A stretch of 64,000 nt of DNA from Azadirachta indica (lineage: Eukaryota > Streptophyta > Magnoliopsida > Sapindales > Meliaceae), in contig CM040446.1 in assembly GCA_022749755.1 (NCBI GenBank), positions 3,960,966 through 4,024,965 on the forward strand, in the 5' to 3' direction. Both the position numbers and the translations under genes were made by a program. Positions 35,540 through 49,588 of the stretch are shown in pieces (positions within the stretch are counted from its first letter, which is position 1; every line of letters begins with the position of its first letter). The notes beneath the pieces were generated by a model. It did no database searches. It saw only the letters and a list, made by a program, of their open reading frames with translations, and was not told the DNA's origin.

Positions 35540-38500
35540 TCAAAGAGGTACAACAATTGGAGCTGGGGATACAAATTTCAGAAGAGGTGAGCAGTCCCAA
35601 CCATTTTCTTTGCTATAGCTAATATTGAAATGCTTTGGAACCCAAGTTTCTCCTGCCGATTCTCGTTCTCTCCACTGTTTTCTCTGCTTTTCCTCAACTG
35701 CTTTCTTTGCTTCCGCTGCTTTCCCCCACTCTTTGTTCAATATATGTTGGCTTACCTCACTCCACACTGTGGCCGATTCACTTGCCCACACTTCCTGATC
35801 AAAATCAAACTCATACTCATAAGATAGAACGTATTCATAAGGAGTATATAATTTCACATAATTTTCATCAAGACCAAAATTAATTGAATTTTTAAACAAA
35901 GTAAAGTAAATTCATGTATACGTACTTGCAAATCCTTCACGATAGGAGCTTTGAGCCCCGAAAGAACTTCTTTGGCGTTGTAGATAACTGTGCTTTTCCC
36001 ATTATTTACGTCCTTCAGTGTGACAGTTCTGAAAATTTTAAGGAAAAAAAAAAAATCATTGCACTACAAATGAATCTTAACCAAAAGTTAGTAAATAAGG
36101 GCGTACAATGAATATTTATATTAGTGTTATTATACTACATCTTAGTATTCTATACTCAAACTGAACAATTTTTACTTTGACTTCTGTATTTTTATTTTAA
36201 AGGCCATCTCATTGGGAAGGACAGAGTCACAACCTCCCGGGAGGACGGTTGGCTAATATTTTTATTTACAAGACTTCAAATTTTAAAACGAAGAGAATTC
36301 CAATGTCTTTCTATCATAAACTGATTGGATAGTAGAGAGTATTACGTACCTATCCCAGTGGCCATCAATCTCATAAAGAATTTTCGATGATGAAGAGTCA
36401 TAGATTTTTCCTCGAACTGCTCTACGATTTCCTCCAAACGCTATAAGAGAATTGGCTATGTACGTTAACTCAGCTTCAAGTCCAGTCTCTTTGCATTTGA
36501 TTCTAACATTGCCAACCCAGTCGGCTCCAGGCACGGGAAGAAACCTTAGGCAGAGCTTTGGTGAATTCATTTCATAAGTTTCTTTGTGATTTAGAAGCTT
36601 CAGCTGCCTTTTCCCATGTACCTCAGCTTCCACTGAAGCACCATAAAACTTGGGAACAAGATGTTGGCACCAAATTATTTCTACATTTTCCTTCTCATCA
36701 GTTGCGTGAAGAGCACTAACTGGTGGATGATGTGAAACCTGCAATAATAATACTGTGAAACTCGTTATATTCAATGAATGATGAGGAAGATTCTTATCTA
36801 TGAAAGTTTAAGATTAAAATGTGAATTTTTTTTTTTTCTGGGGGGTATTCTAAGTATATATCATACCTGTTCTAGTAGAACATCGAGGCTTCCTCTTGAA
36901 ACATGGTGGGTTTCTCCGAGAATAGGGTTGTAAGGAGCAGAGCCAAAAATGACAGGGCGAGTTGTGGAAATGCTCCATGCGACGACAGAGGTAAATCTCT
37001 CCACCGGGCTCTCCAAGCTGTTGCATTTGCTCAATATGTTATCGCCAGTACAGTACACTGATTCTCCGAAACATTGGAGGTGTGACTTGGGAATGTTGAA
37101 GATAGCTGGCAGCTGAAGTAGTAGCGAGAAAAGTTAACAAGACGCCAGCAGGAATTCCCGACGGGATTGAAAAACCTGAAACGAAGAAATGTACATATAT
37201 AAATTAACTTGCCTGGAATTTGGTGAGATCGGTTCCAGGGCGTACGTTTTTAAAGAGACTTAAGACTCGTTGAAGAATATTTGGAGCCCTGAAATCAGCC
37301 TTCGAAGAATCTCCATCAAACGATAATGGCTTCGTAAGCACTACCCTTTTTTCTTCCATAACCTGCAGGTCCTGCATCACCCACCCGTATTGTATTAATA
37401 CTGCAATTTTCTTATTAATATAATACCTACTTAAAGTGACACACAACAATCTTCATTACAATTTATTGTCTCTTAATCATTTAATCATAACGAAGGAAAC
37501 TAAAGTATTAAAAAATCTACTCATCTACATTAAATTTACTGTTTTCATATTTCAATTTTCCTAGTATTATGTTCTAAACTTAGCACTGTAAGACAACTTA
37601 AAACATATAATATAAAGTTTAAAAAATTTAATTTAAATAACAAAATATTTTGGTGAGAACATGTCCAACATTATATAAAATGTACTTACCCACACACAAT
37701 GGGAATAAATAAATAAAATAAAGCCATTTGACAAGATGGCTCATTATAATATAAATAAAGTTTGTTTTTCTAAATTAATTTTTTAATATATATATATTTA
37801 TATGGCTCCTAATATGTCTTAGGTAGGAAGATTTGACAAATTATAATTTACTTAACACGTTTCCTAAACTAATGCGTCAGATAATGAATGATTAGCCCAC
37901 TAATACAACATTTTAATTATTTATTGTAATGATAAACTCAGAAAGCGGTGAAGGTAGTCTACTTTATAATTAAGTATAAATTATACGAATCTACACAAGA
38001 AAAATAAGAGCAATAATTAAACAATTATTTATTTAGAACATTTAGGTCTCCGAGGTTTTCTAATTTCACAAAATAATGATAACTATATTTAATTTGTATC
38101 AAATAGGTCCATAGCTCTATCGAAATAACTGTATCACACTATTCATTTAGTTATGAGTATTATAGAGTTTTATGTAGCTTAATACTAAATGGTATATGAG
38201 TTACTTCAATAGATATTGTGGACCAATTTAATATAATGAATAAATTGTATTTTTATTAGTGAAAATATAAACTACGCTATAATAGAAATAATTTCAAAGT
38301 TGACACCTAATAAACTCTAACAAAATTTATTGAGGGAAAAAAAGGAAAAAAACCTTTATTTATTTAAATAAGAAATAAAAAAGAGAGAATAGCTTCTTTT
38401 TTAAGAAAAAATTACAGATATTTTTAATTTTGTTAACTAAATTGATTACCAACTAAAGAATGTCACTAATAATCTAAATTTTAAGAATCATAAGAAAAAG

Positions 38501-39612
38501 ATCAAAACTTACTAATAAGGTGTTAATAGTACTTTCTACTATTAATAAATTTATAGAAGGAGTATTTATGTGTATTATGTCATTTAACATTTTCTAAAAA
38601 AATATAGTAATAATGTTTTATACAATAAATTAAATAATCGGAGAATATACTAATAAATTCATAACTTTTTTATTAAAGAATAATTAATATTTTAATTAGT
38701 ATGAACACAAATTGGTAGGATTCCAACCAGCTACATTGGATTCCGCCAATGATGGAAGAAGGATTCCCATCCAAATCACTATAAGCCAAAATATTTTTTT
38801 TGAAATTGTATCAAAAATTTAAAAGATTATTTATTCGTATATTCAGTCAATATCATTTATTACATGTACATTAATTTTAAAATTACAAAAATTGAAAAAT
38901 AATGAAATTAAATATGCATTCCTAGACAGTCACTTCCTAAAATGCAAGTAGAAATTTTTTTATTTATTTTATTAAAAAATCAAATTATTTTTAACACAGA
39001 ATTTTGACCGTCACAATATAAAATTTAACATTGAAAAAGTACTAATTTGATACTAATAAATAAATCATGATATAAAATATAAAAATATAAAAATTTAGAG
39101 ACACAACGTTACTATTCCATTAAAAACAACTTATAAAACAACTCTTAAATCAAAATTTCCAATCTAGAAATGATAATAATTGTCTTAAAGGTTAAGATTT
39201 TTTTTTTTTGATATATTTTTTGGCTTAGAAGAAATAAATTATTAATATGTTCTTGGTTTTGGTGAAAATCGTATTCACAATAGCTAGATAAAGCACATGT
39301 AAGTGATTTTGTCTTCACGTTAAAGGAATCAAAACAATGATAGAATAATTATTCCAATTGCCCTAATTCTATACTTTTTAAAAAAGCACTTTCACACCCA
39401 CGTCAAACACACACCAGAATAACCAAAATCTGCTTTTTCCCGTTCAAAAGCGCTTTTTATTGCCGGAAAACAACCATTTTTGGCAGCACATATACAACTT
39501 TTTCTCTCTTATTTTTAAGATTGTTATATAGATTAGGCATATCAGAGGAAGTTGATTTGATTAAAACCAATAAGAAAAAATTAACCAGTGGAGATGAAAA
39601 GGTACATACCAT
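35540..39612 (-). CDS. Oxysterol-binding protein-related protein, ORP4 type (copy C)
   Basis: Coding exons on the minus strand are 39610-39612 (ATG only), 37213-37362, 36867-37112, 36350-36738, 35926-36028 and 35540-35794, with lengths identical to copy B, giving 381 residues. The ORD domain carries NPILGETHHVSRG and EQVSHHPP at residues 132-139; the C-terminus includes EKQRKQWRERE and ETWVPKHF. The C-terminal 84 residues are identical to copy B, whereas the 34-codon exon before them differs at six positions (for example TVTLKDVNNGKST here). The GC donor of intron 2 (CAG followed by GCAAGT) and the lone-ATG first exon are conserved. Intron 1 is 2.2 kb. The likely role is a sterol or lipid carrier between membranes, as for other PH-less plant ORPs; the ligand is unknown. 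Confidence 0.88.
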
Positions 39613-39949
39613 TTGATGAACCGAGAAAGTTTGATGATTGCAGAGAGAAAATTAAACCAAACAAGCGCTGGAATCTGCTATCGGCCGAGAAAATTTGGAG
39701 TTCTGAAACTGAAAGGGTGGTTTTGTTTCGAGTTGTTTTCTTGTTAGTAGAAAGTAAAAGGTGGTTTGTTTTTTGAATGCTTCGCTGTGTATTTGTGGGA
39801 ATTGGACAACAGGAAAGACGAGGAAAGCAACATTTGCGTTGGATTCATCATTTATTTATTTATTATTCTTTTTTTTTTAAATTTTTCGTCGGGGTTAATA
39901 ATTTATTGGCAATAACATTTACTACCCTCCCTAAAAATAAAGATATGAT

Positions 39950-40575
39950 TACGTTTCTCCCTTAAAATTTAAAATTGTATCACAACTAAAAATATACCAC
40001 TTACCGTCTATATGTGCCATTAGATTTAACTGTCAGTTGAATTAATTTTAAGGAACAAAAACGTATATATTGTTATATACTATCTAACAAAACAAAAATA
40101 TTTTATCAATCATAAAATTCTTACAAAACAAAATTAATACAAAAAATAAATATAAAAAGATAATTTTTCAAGATTTTACAAGTGAGTTTGTTTAAGAGAG
40201 AGCAGAAGAGGAAAAGAGAGAGAAAATTATTATATAAATCAAGATCCATTAGAAAATAAAAAACTTATTTCTCAAGACTCGTCAAAAAAAATTATTTTTC
40301 AAAAGAAGTTAAAGAAACACTTGAATACAGAGCTTTTTTATTTAAATTAAGATCTATAAAAAAAATTATTTTTTAAGTAATTTACAGTGATTATTTATTT
40401 AAGTTTTTATTTATTAGAAATTTTGGTGTTTCAAAAATGTCTAAACTTTAAAATAAATTGAAAGCAATAAAGTAAGTTTATTATTTGGATTAATTTGAAT
40501 AATAGTTTATAAAAAGTAAATGATACATTCTCAAATTGTGTATTTAAGTAATATAATTTCAGATTTCATAGGAGA
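39950..40575. other. About 0.6-kb insertion in the upstream region of ORP4 copy C
   Basis: The copy B flank runs ...CTAGAAATAAAGAT... without a break near 32670. In copy C the related word occurs twice, CCCTAAAAATAAAGAT at about 39929 and CCCCTAGAAATAAAGAT at about 40585, with roughly 0.6 kb of AT-rich DNA between. This looks like an insertion with a duplicated target or a local duplication. No terminal inverted repeat was established. Confidence 0.5.
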
Positions 40576-41449
40576 AATAAAGTCCCCTAGAAATAAAGAT
40601 TATAAAATGGCTCTCTTACTAGAATCATTTTTTACCACTAGACATGTTGTAACTTAACAATGAAGGATATTTAAGTCATTTGAAAGCATGTAACTTGTTT
40701 GATATAAATGAACGAATTATATATTATCTTTGAAAAAGTAAATAATTTAGGGACCTGAAAAATATTATATAACTTGGTTTAATATAAAAATTATTAACTT
40801 GAATTTCTTCGTACTGCGTAGTGGTTGATTTAAGTTAAAGGCACTGACATAATTGATTCTATAAAGATTTTGTCTTCAGGATTTAATTTGGTCCTTTTCA
40901 GAATTAATTGCTGTCTTTCTTGTTAGGACTTTTATTTTCCTTTTTATCCGAGATTTCTTTCCTAATTGTTTCATTGAAACGATTTCTTACACACAATATA
41001 TAAAGGGGGAATTGATGCGACAAATTGGTCTTTAAAGTTTTCTCTTGTTTTAAGTTTGTATTTGCCGTCCAATTTTGTTGGTAAAAATTAATTGAAAGAA
41101 TCAAACAAATTTTGTTTTCTTATTATTCTAATAAAATACAATAAAAATTCGAAAAGAAATAAAAAAATATTATGCGTAAGGCTCACTTTTACACTTGTCT
41201 CTATACATACGAAGACTCGCAGATTTTACTGTTAAATATACATTTTAATTTAGAACTTTTGGGAATTATTTAATTAATTTTTATTTAATCTTGATGATAA
41301 CTTAAAAATAAGTTATTTATTCTAAATATAATCTATTCATAAATTATTAATTAAGTAGATAATTTTTAAATTACTGAAATTAAAATGTACATTAAATCAC
41401 ATTTCAAAGACATGGTATTCCTTCTTAAAAAAAATATTAAAAATAATAA

Positions 41450-41960
41450 AAACTTTGCTTTGGCCATTCAAAAAGCACTTTCCATCCGCAGAAAAATAGC
41501 CGCTTTAGATGCATATAATATATTTGTCTTTGAACAAAATTGATTAAAAAAAAAAAGCAGAGAAATGAGGATAGCAATTAGTGTCTACTTTCAATAAAAG
41601 TATACAAATACGTTCCCACTAATCACATTTACATTACTTTTTGCTTCTTTATTTATTTATTTATTTTTTTGACTTTAATAAATAAGCCAATGAGAAGAGG
41701 TTTGATTTGATTTCATTAAATAAAGAAGAAAATTAAACCAAACAGGCACTGCCTTATACAATCTGTTCAGAAAATTTAGATATAAATGAAAAAGAGCGGT
41801 GGTTTCGTCTTTGATTTCTCTTTTTAAATATTGAAGAGAATTATGGGTTTCTTTCTATTCATTTTAATTATGCTTGCTTGTTTATAGATGGAGATAAGAA
41901 AAGACAATAAGGAGAGACACAAAATGGGTTGGATTTAATTATTATTCTGAATTGTTGGTG
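41450..41960 (-). pseudogene. ORP4 exon-1 / promoter relic (copy D, 5' fragment)
   Basis: This region aligns with the exon-1 neighbourhood of both complete copies (32160-32630 and 39425-39860). Shared stretches are TTCAAAAAGCACTTTCC (start of intron 1), GAAGAAAATTAAACCAAACA with CAATCTGTTCAGAAAATTT (5' UTR), and upstream TGGGTTGGATTTA and GAATTGTTGG. The ATG plus GTATGT donor segment is deleted or diverged and no downstream exons follow. It is thus a 5' remnant standing alone at the right edge of the array. Confidence 0.7.
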
Positions 41961-43653
41961 TTGTCATTTGGGTGAATTGATTTAATATATATGTAGATTT
42001 TGGGTTTTTTTAGATAGTTTTTATTGAGAAATAAATTTAGTTCACACCATTGATGGAGTTGCTTTATTGTTGAGAGGTCATGGAACCCTAGTCCTTGCAA
42101 ATATGTTGGTAAGACAAAAATATTTATATTTTTTCTACTTTAATTCCTGCAAATATTTTTTTTTTTTTTTGGTTTCACTCCTGATTCACATTATAATTAG
42201 TAACATAATTAAGTTATATTGGGTTATTAATTTATCGTCTTAATTTTTTTATAAAATATTATATCATTAAGCTACTTTTACAACATACGAGTATATTTTA
42301 TAAACATTCTATTTTTACAATTAAAAGTAAAGTTAAATTTCTTTTAATAATATCAATTTTTTACAAAACTTTGATGTTTAAAGCTTTCATTTCGTAAATA
42401 GTTATAAATTTAAAATTATAATATTTTAATTTCAAATATATCGATAATGTTAAAAGACAGATAATAACAATTGATGATAACATATCTAGGATGAGTTTAA
42501 TTCTCTAATACTGTTAAATAAATATTGAATGGTATAAATTAAGATAACGTTATTTTTTTTTTTAAGTAATATCTTATTTATTTCAGACACTATTTTTTAA
42601 AAAGAATATATATCATTAATTTTAATACTGAGCTATCCACTGAATTAAGAGATGACACAATAATGTTTATTACTGTACCCCACTTTTTGACTTTCATTCC
42701 AACGTAGGAGATAATAAATTTTATTGTTTTAATTAAGATTTCATTCAGCCACATAATTTTGTATGTATCATTTCAAAAAATTAATGTGAGATGTTACATT
42801 ACTATTACGTGCTTTACATTATTTATTATTATAACGCTACTTTTCTAGTCTTAATAATGTCTGTTTTTCAACGTAATTTTTTTATGTGAACATGTAATCT
42901 AACTATAAATTTTATGGACCACATCATTTATTAATTACATAAAATTTTCGAAAAAATCTTTTTAAATTTCTTTTTGTATGTATTAAATTGTTCACAACAT
43001 TAGGAGGGAATGGTTTCGAACCCTGTAGAGATTCCCCACAATTTGTGGAATTGTACTGAATGTGGGTTAAACTTTCCTTCAGCTTTGAGAGTAGATATTG
43101 TATACATTATATAAAAATATCTGAGTTGCATCACAACTGTTAGATATAAACTTCTAGTAGACATTAGATCTATGTATCAATAGATTGTAAGACGTAATAT
43201 TAAAAAAATTTGTTCACTATATTCTTATTTTTATTTTACAAAATTTAAGTCACTTTATTATAACATAACTCTCCAGAATTTATATTCGCAATTAAATAAT
43301 TACTAATCTTTTGGTAAAAAATTTCACTAATATAACATTTCTTCTCTACCTAAAAATAGAGAAGTCAAGCCACACACTAACATTCATAAGTTTTCAAATA
43401 AAATTAACATCCTTTTCCTCCTTATGATGATTGATTCAAAGACTAATATATTTCTTCTCTACCTAAAAATAGAGTTATGCTACAAGTAATTTGCTCAAAC
43501 TTACTCCGGCAAATTATAACAGATCCCTTGTTAATGATTCCACGATCATCCTTGTTCTTCAGTGTTGTCGACTGAGTCTACATCCAGTTCCCCGATCATG
43601 TATTGTTCTTAACTCAACTCTGGCACTGAACAAGAAATCTGTTACTTCTTTGC
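41961..43653. other. AT-rich spacer between the ORP4 array and the glutaredoxin gene
   Basis: No gene is seen. It contains a pair of 24-bp direct repeats near 43340 and 43450. The last 100-200 bp should include the 3' UTR of the glutaredoxin gene. Confidence 0.5.
43338..43474. repeat. Pair of identical 24-bp direct repeats
   Basis: The word beginning TTTCTTCTCTACC and ending AAAAATAGAG occurs at 43338-43361 and again at 43451-43474, with 89 bp between. The origin is unknown. Confidence 0.85.
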
Positions 43654-45504
<1,851 letters not shown>

Positions 45505-46520
45505 TGTAGAGTTCACGTCAACAGCAGCAGCAAGTTTCCCTTTGTTGTATTGGACACAAAACGATGCCGCAGGAAAACTGGTTTTTAGATATTTATGTGA
45601 TTATTTACTTTTGACAAGCCATTCGATGCTTTCAACTACGATACTAATTATTTTTTATTTTTTATTCATTTATAATTTAACAAAATATCTCCCAACAGTC
45701 TCGTAAATTTGCTAAAAGCATAAACTTTGTTTTTAAAAAATCAACTCATTTTCAAAAATAAAATTTACAAGTATTCATCTTTTTTTCTTCACATTAATTA
45801 TTTCACTAGCTATTATTCTTGGATTTATAGAACAAGAGGTGTCGTTCCAATGATTTATAAAGTCATCCATATATATGAAAAAAGAAAATTTTATCACTTA
45901 AATTTTCAAATTTTTACATTTTATTAAATCCAAAAGTAATTTATCATTTCAAATTACCAATTATAAATATAAGCCCGACTCAGCATGGAATTCTTGTTTC
46001 ATATTCAATCAAAAATAGGATGAAGTTAAAATTAACAGAGAAAATTAACTTAAAAGGTCTTTCCAATAAAATATGAAAAATTACATATGGGTTATTTAAC
46101 AAAAAGTGAATATGATTGAATTCCATTGGATTAATTGTCCCCTCTCCAAAATTTCAGGATTAGAACTGCCAATCCATATCTGCTCACAAAATGAATGAAT
46201 TCAGTACCAAACAAACAAGTATGGAAATGCCCCCAAAAGCCTGGGTACTTGAAGCCAAATTCTCATGCGTTCTTTAGACTGCCAAGTCAGGAACATCATG
46301 CATCCATTGAAGCTCAGCTCCATTTTTACAATAAAAATGAACTTCGCAGTTCAAAACAAAATTACTACAGTTATTGAGCATCAACAGTCATGTCTGAAAG
46401 CAGATATAGGCCTAAATATATCAAATTTTTACAACCATATCCGTGAGAATCAACCTAAACAAGTATAGTTCTCAAGCCATATATAATTATAAGCTGGGTT
46501 CTATTCCACTAAGTGATTGA
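45505..46520. other. Spacer: glutaredoxin promoter and 3' UTR of the thioredoxin-like gene
   Basis: About 1 kb. The left part is AT-rich upstream sequence of the glutaredoxin gene. From about 46130 the composition becomes more balanced, as expected for the 3' UTR of the next gene. No separate gene is supported. Confidence 0.5.
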
Positions 46521-49500
46521 TTACTTGGGATCAGATGACCTTATTCCATGCCGCTTGAAATATTCTCTAAATCCATATGCACTGAGGTCATAATTGAACT
46601 GGATAAAAACCAGAACGAAAAATTATATTTGGATAACAAAAATAAAAAAGATAAAAGGACGTTGTTCCAATGAAACTTACAACTATGAGCACAAACTGGT
46701 TATCTACAACTTTGCTTTCCATATTGAATAACATTTTATGTTGTATACAAGCAAATCATAGGTACTGACGTTTAAAAAGAATGTCAATATTGGATAAAGG
46801 TAAAACTCATGCTAAAATAGGAAAAAAATAAAAAATAAAAATTGAATATTTAACACCTATTATATACTAACATAATGAAGTGAATGGAAAATGGCACTGG
46901 AACTCACCGGTAGAACTTTAACAGAGTACTTTGTTACATTTGCATCGGCACCTCTTCCTTGGTTACTTGCCTGTACAACAAAAAGTGAGTCATTGCATGG
47001 AAGCTTCAAAGCACATCAAGCGGTATGTACGATAGTAGCAAAAAATCGCAAGGGCAAGCCGAATGAATTATGCACAGCTACAAGTACAAGTAAGAAGAGA
47101 CTTTGAATGTGTGTGTGTAAAAATTTAAACTTCCAGAGCATAAATGGATAATCTGCTATCATACAGGCACCTCAAAAAGTAAAAAAAAAACAATGTAACA
47201 TAAAACTATACCATGCATGCATGATATGTTTTAGACAACATAAATAGTTATCTGGACAAATTCCATAAGCTACACAACAGACAAACAAAAGACTCATTGC
47301 CCAACCATCTGGAAAAACCCTCAAGGTTTAGAGCTAACAATAAGTACGATCTGAAGAAGAACTAAGTGCATCACTTCATAAGCTACAAAATGAAAAATGA
47401 TATACTCTGAATAAGAACTCTAGGCAGCCTATGAAACCACTGATCTAATTAATTTACTTTGTGATGGCAAACAAATAAAACTAAGAAATAGTAATATGAT
47501 CTCTCAATTTCTTTTATTTGGTTACAGTCGGAACAATAAAATAAGGAGGAAATTTTATTTTAATTTCACAGATAATTTTCCAATAGTTGAGGTCAACAGA
47601 GCAAAGAGATATGAGGCAGAGACAAGGCATAAGAGAACAATCTGAACATGCAAATGCAGGTATGAGCCCCTTTACTTGTTCTGGACTGTGAAATATCTCA
47701 ATGAATGGATAGTCCTTCCTCTGCCTTGCTATACAGAACCCAGGATATTTTGGACACTCAACCTGGAAGAAACCAACCAAAACCAAAATAATGAGGAACA
47801 TATTAAAAGCTAAAGTAGGCTGACAAAAAAAAGAAAAGAATTATTATACATATAGCCTGAAGTGTAGAGGAGAAGAAGGGGATGAAGGGGAGCTACAGTT
47901 TGTGAAAAAAGAAAATCATAGTTCATAAAAATACTATAATGTAACTGTTTCTTATTATTGAAAAACTTACACAAAATATATACACTTTTCATGAGCTATA
48001 TCGCATTCAATCTAACCAATCCCTTTTAGAAGGTTATAAAAGCAAAAACAACTTACACGCATAAATTTTACATGTGGATAGAACTCAGCAGCAGCTTCCT
48101 CCAATACTCGGTCAAGATGTTTGGTGTAATTACCCCTGATCATTAAATGAAATTTTAGAGCCACATAATTTGATATCAAATAGGAGAATAGAAAAGAAAG
48201 AAGGGAAAATTGTTCAATTCCAAATCACCTAATCGTAAAAGCAACCACAACAGGATTTCCCCGATGAAGAAGTTGGATAAATTCACGCTCTGAGGTAAAA
48301 TGAATAACACGAGATGGCCCAAGATCTTTCGGATAACCAGTGTAATACCTGAGATTTTCACAAATGACATGAAACTTATAATGACCAATGAAATATTTTA
48401 GAAGATGAACACTGACAGGATCCAAGGAATTATATACCCTAAAAGAGACTGCACACCCAACAACACTCAATCTTTGATATGATTTTGCTGATTCATTCTA
48501 AAACAGAAGATGTCACAGCAGATAATAAAAAATGAAAGCCAAAATGACATTTGGAAATGGAGCAAACCAAGAATTTACATGAATTGACTCCATGACCATG
48601 TGAAGAGATGTCAAAGAGAGTCTTTCTCTTTGACAAAATATTACCAATATCAGATCAAAATCAATTATGAAAATCTGATTTTGATAATATATGGGATGAT
48701 TCAGTCATAGTTATTGCTGCATTTCGTTACCATTTCTGTTACTTTTGCTATTTGTGACATTATCATTTTTAATACTTGCAAAGATGGATTATAAACTTAA
48801 TGTTTATCTGAAATATTATTTTGTATTCGAAGAGTTCCTCATAAAAGGACGAAACTTGCATTAGACAAGGTTGTGTAAAGTTTACTTCTGAAGAGATTTG
48901 TCTCAACTATTCTAATAAGCTTGCTTCCAACTCTATGCTATATAATATTAGATCGCTAGAAAGTCTGATCCTAAATGACACAGTAGCTAGATGTCATTTT
49001 AGTTTGATGCAATTCTTGAGTATGCAAGAGACACAAGTCTTGAAACAACAGCTAGAAAATAAACTCTCAAATAAACTTTGTTGAGTCACAACTCTCTTTT
49101 AGTTACTTTATTATGTTTGGGGTTAAGAAAATGAAAATAAGAATAATCCAATAGCCTCTAGAATAAGGAAATTTATGGCATCAAAATTAGAAATATCTTC
49201 AAAGTTTAGAATACATCTCTTGATGATTGATTGCCTAATTAATGGTTTCTTAATGGAGGATGTTCTTGACATTCAGGATAATCCCATGACACACAATTTC
49301 CCTGCTCTTTACAAAGTACTAGACTTCGAACAAGAATGCTAGTCGAGGCACAATATACAAGACAATAGAATACTATTTTAGGGTGAGAAGCAAATAAGAA
49401 ATGGTACAAAGAGACAATATGTCGCATAAAAGCATGTAAAAATGTATTAATAATAATGAATAGCAGCTGCATATAAACGAAAAAGAAAATTTTTACAAGC

Positions 49501-49588
49501 TCCTCAAAAGAAACAACAAAACATGTTCATACTTGCATGTTGAGCGAAGATGATGGATCATTCTACCAAAAAATCTTTGCTCCTCCAT
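46521..49588 (-). CDS. Thioredoxin-fold protein without CXXC (At5g57230-like)
   Basis: Exons on the minus strand are 49533-49588, 48229-48348, 48057-48135, 47676-47762, 46908-46970 and 46521-46598. All phases agree and the product has 160 residues. The fold is suggested by SRVIHFTSEREFIQLL, then PVVVAFTI, a helix rich in Ala/Glu (DRVLEEAAAEFYPHVKFMRV), and a later strand PFIEIFHSPEQ. In place of the usual WCGPC there is RGNYTK, so dithiol redox activity is unlikely. Two cysteines occur six residues apart in ECPKYPGFC. The start is set by an in-frame TAA just after the splice acceptor upstream. No signal peptide is seen. The function of this small conserved plant family is unknown to me; the At5g57230 match is from memory of the Arabidopsis gene order. 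Confidence 0.85.

Larger units (their letters stand above)
34425..41440. repeat. Tandem duplication unit 2 (contains ORP4 copy C)
   Basis: Second copy of the unit at 26222-34420, in the same orientation and order. It is shorter overall because intron 1 is about 0.9 kb shorter, although it gained about 0.6 kb upstream of the gene. The right edge abuts a partial ORP4 5' region near 41,440. Confidence 0.8.

Noticed and set aside
35795..35899. N-terminal part of a 119-codon minus-strand frame before the ORP4 copy C last exon
   Set aside because: These codons are intron that happens to stay open; the acceptor at 35795-35797 and homology start the exon at EVWASES.
39588..39776. Plus-strand 62-codon frame (and its partner near 32343)
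   Set aside because: Antisense of the ORP4 5' UTR/exon 1; its conservation comes from the duplication, not from coding on the plus strand.
45505..45516. Upstream extension of the glutaredoxin (starting with GTG)
   Set aside because: No ATG in the extension; ATG at 45504 gives a normal signal peptide.
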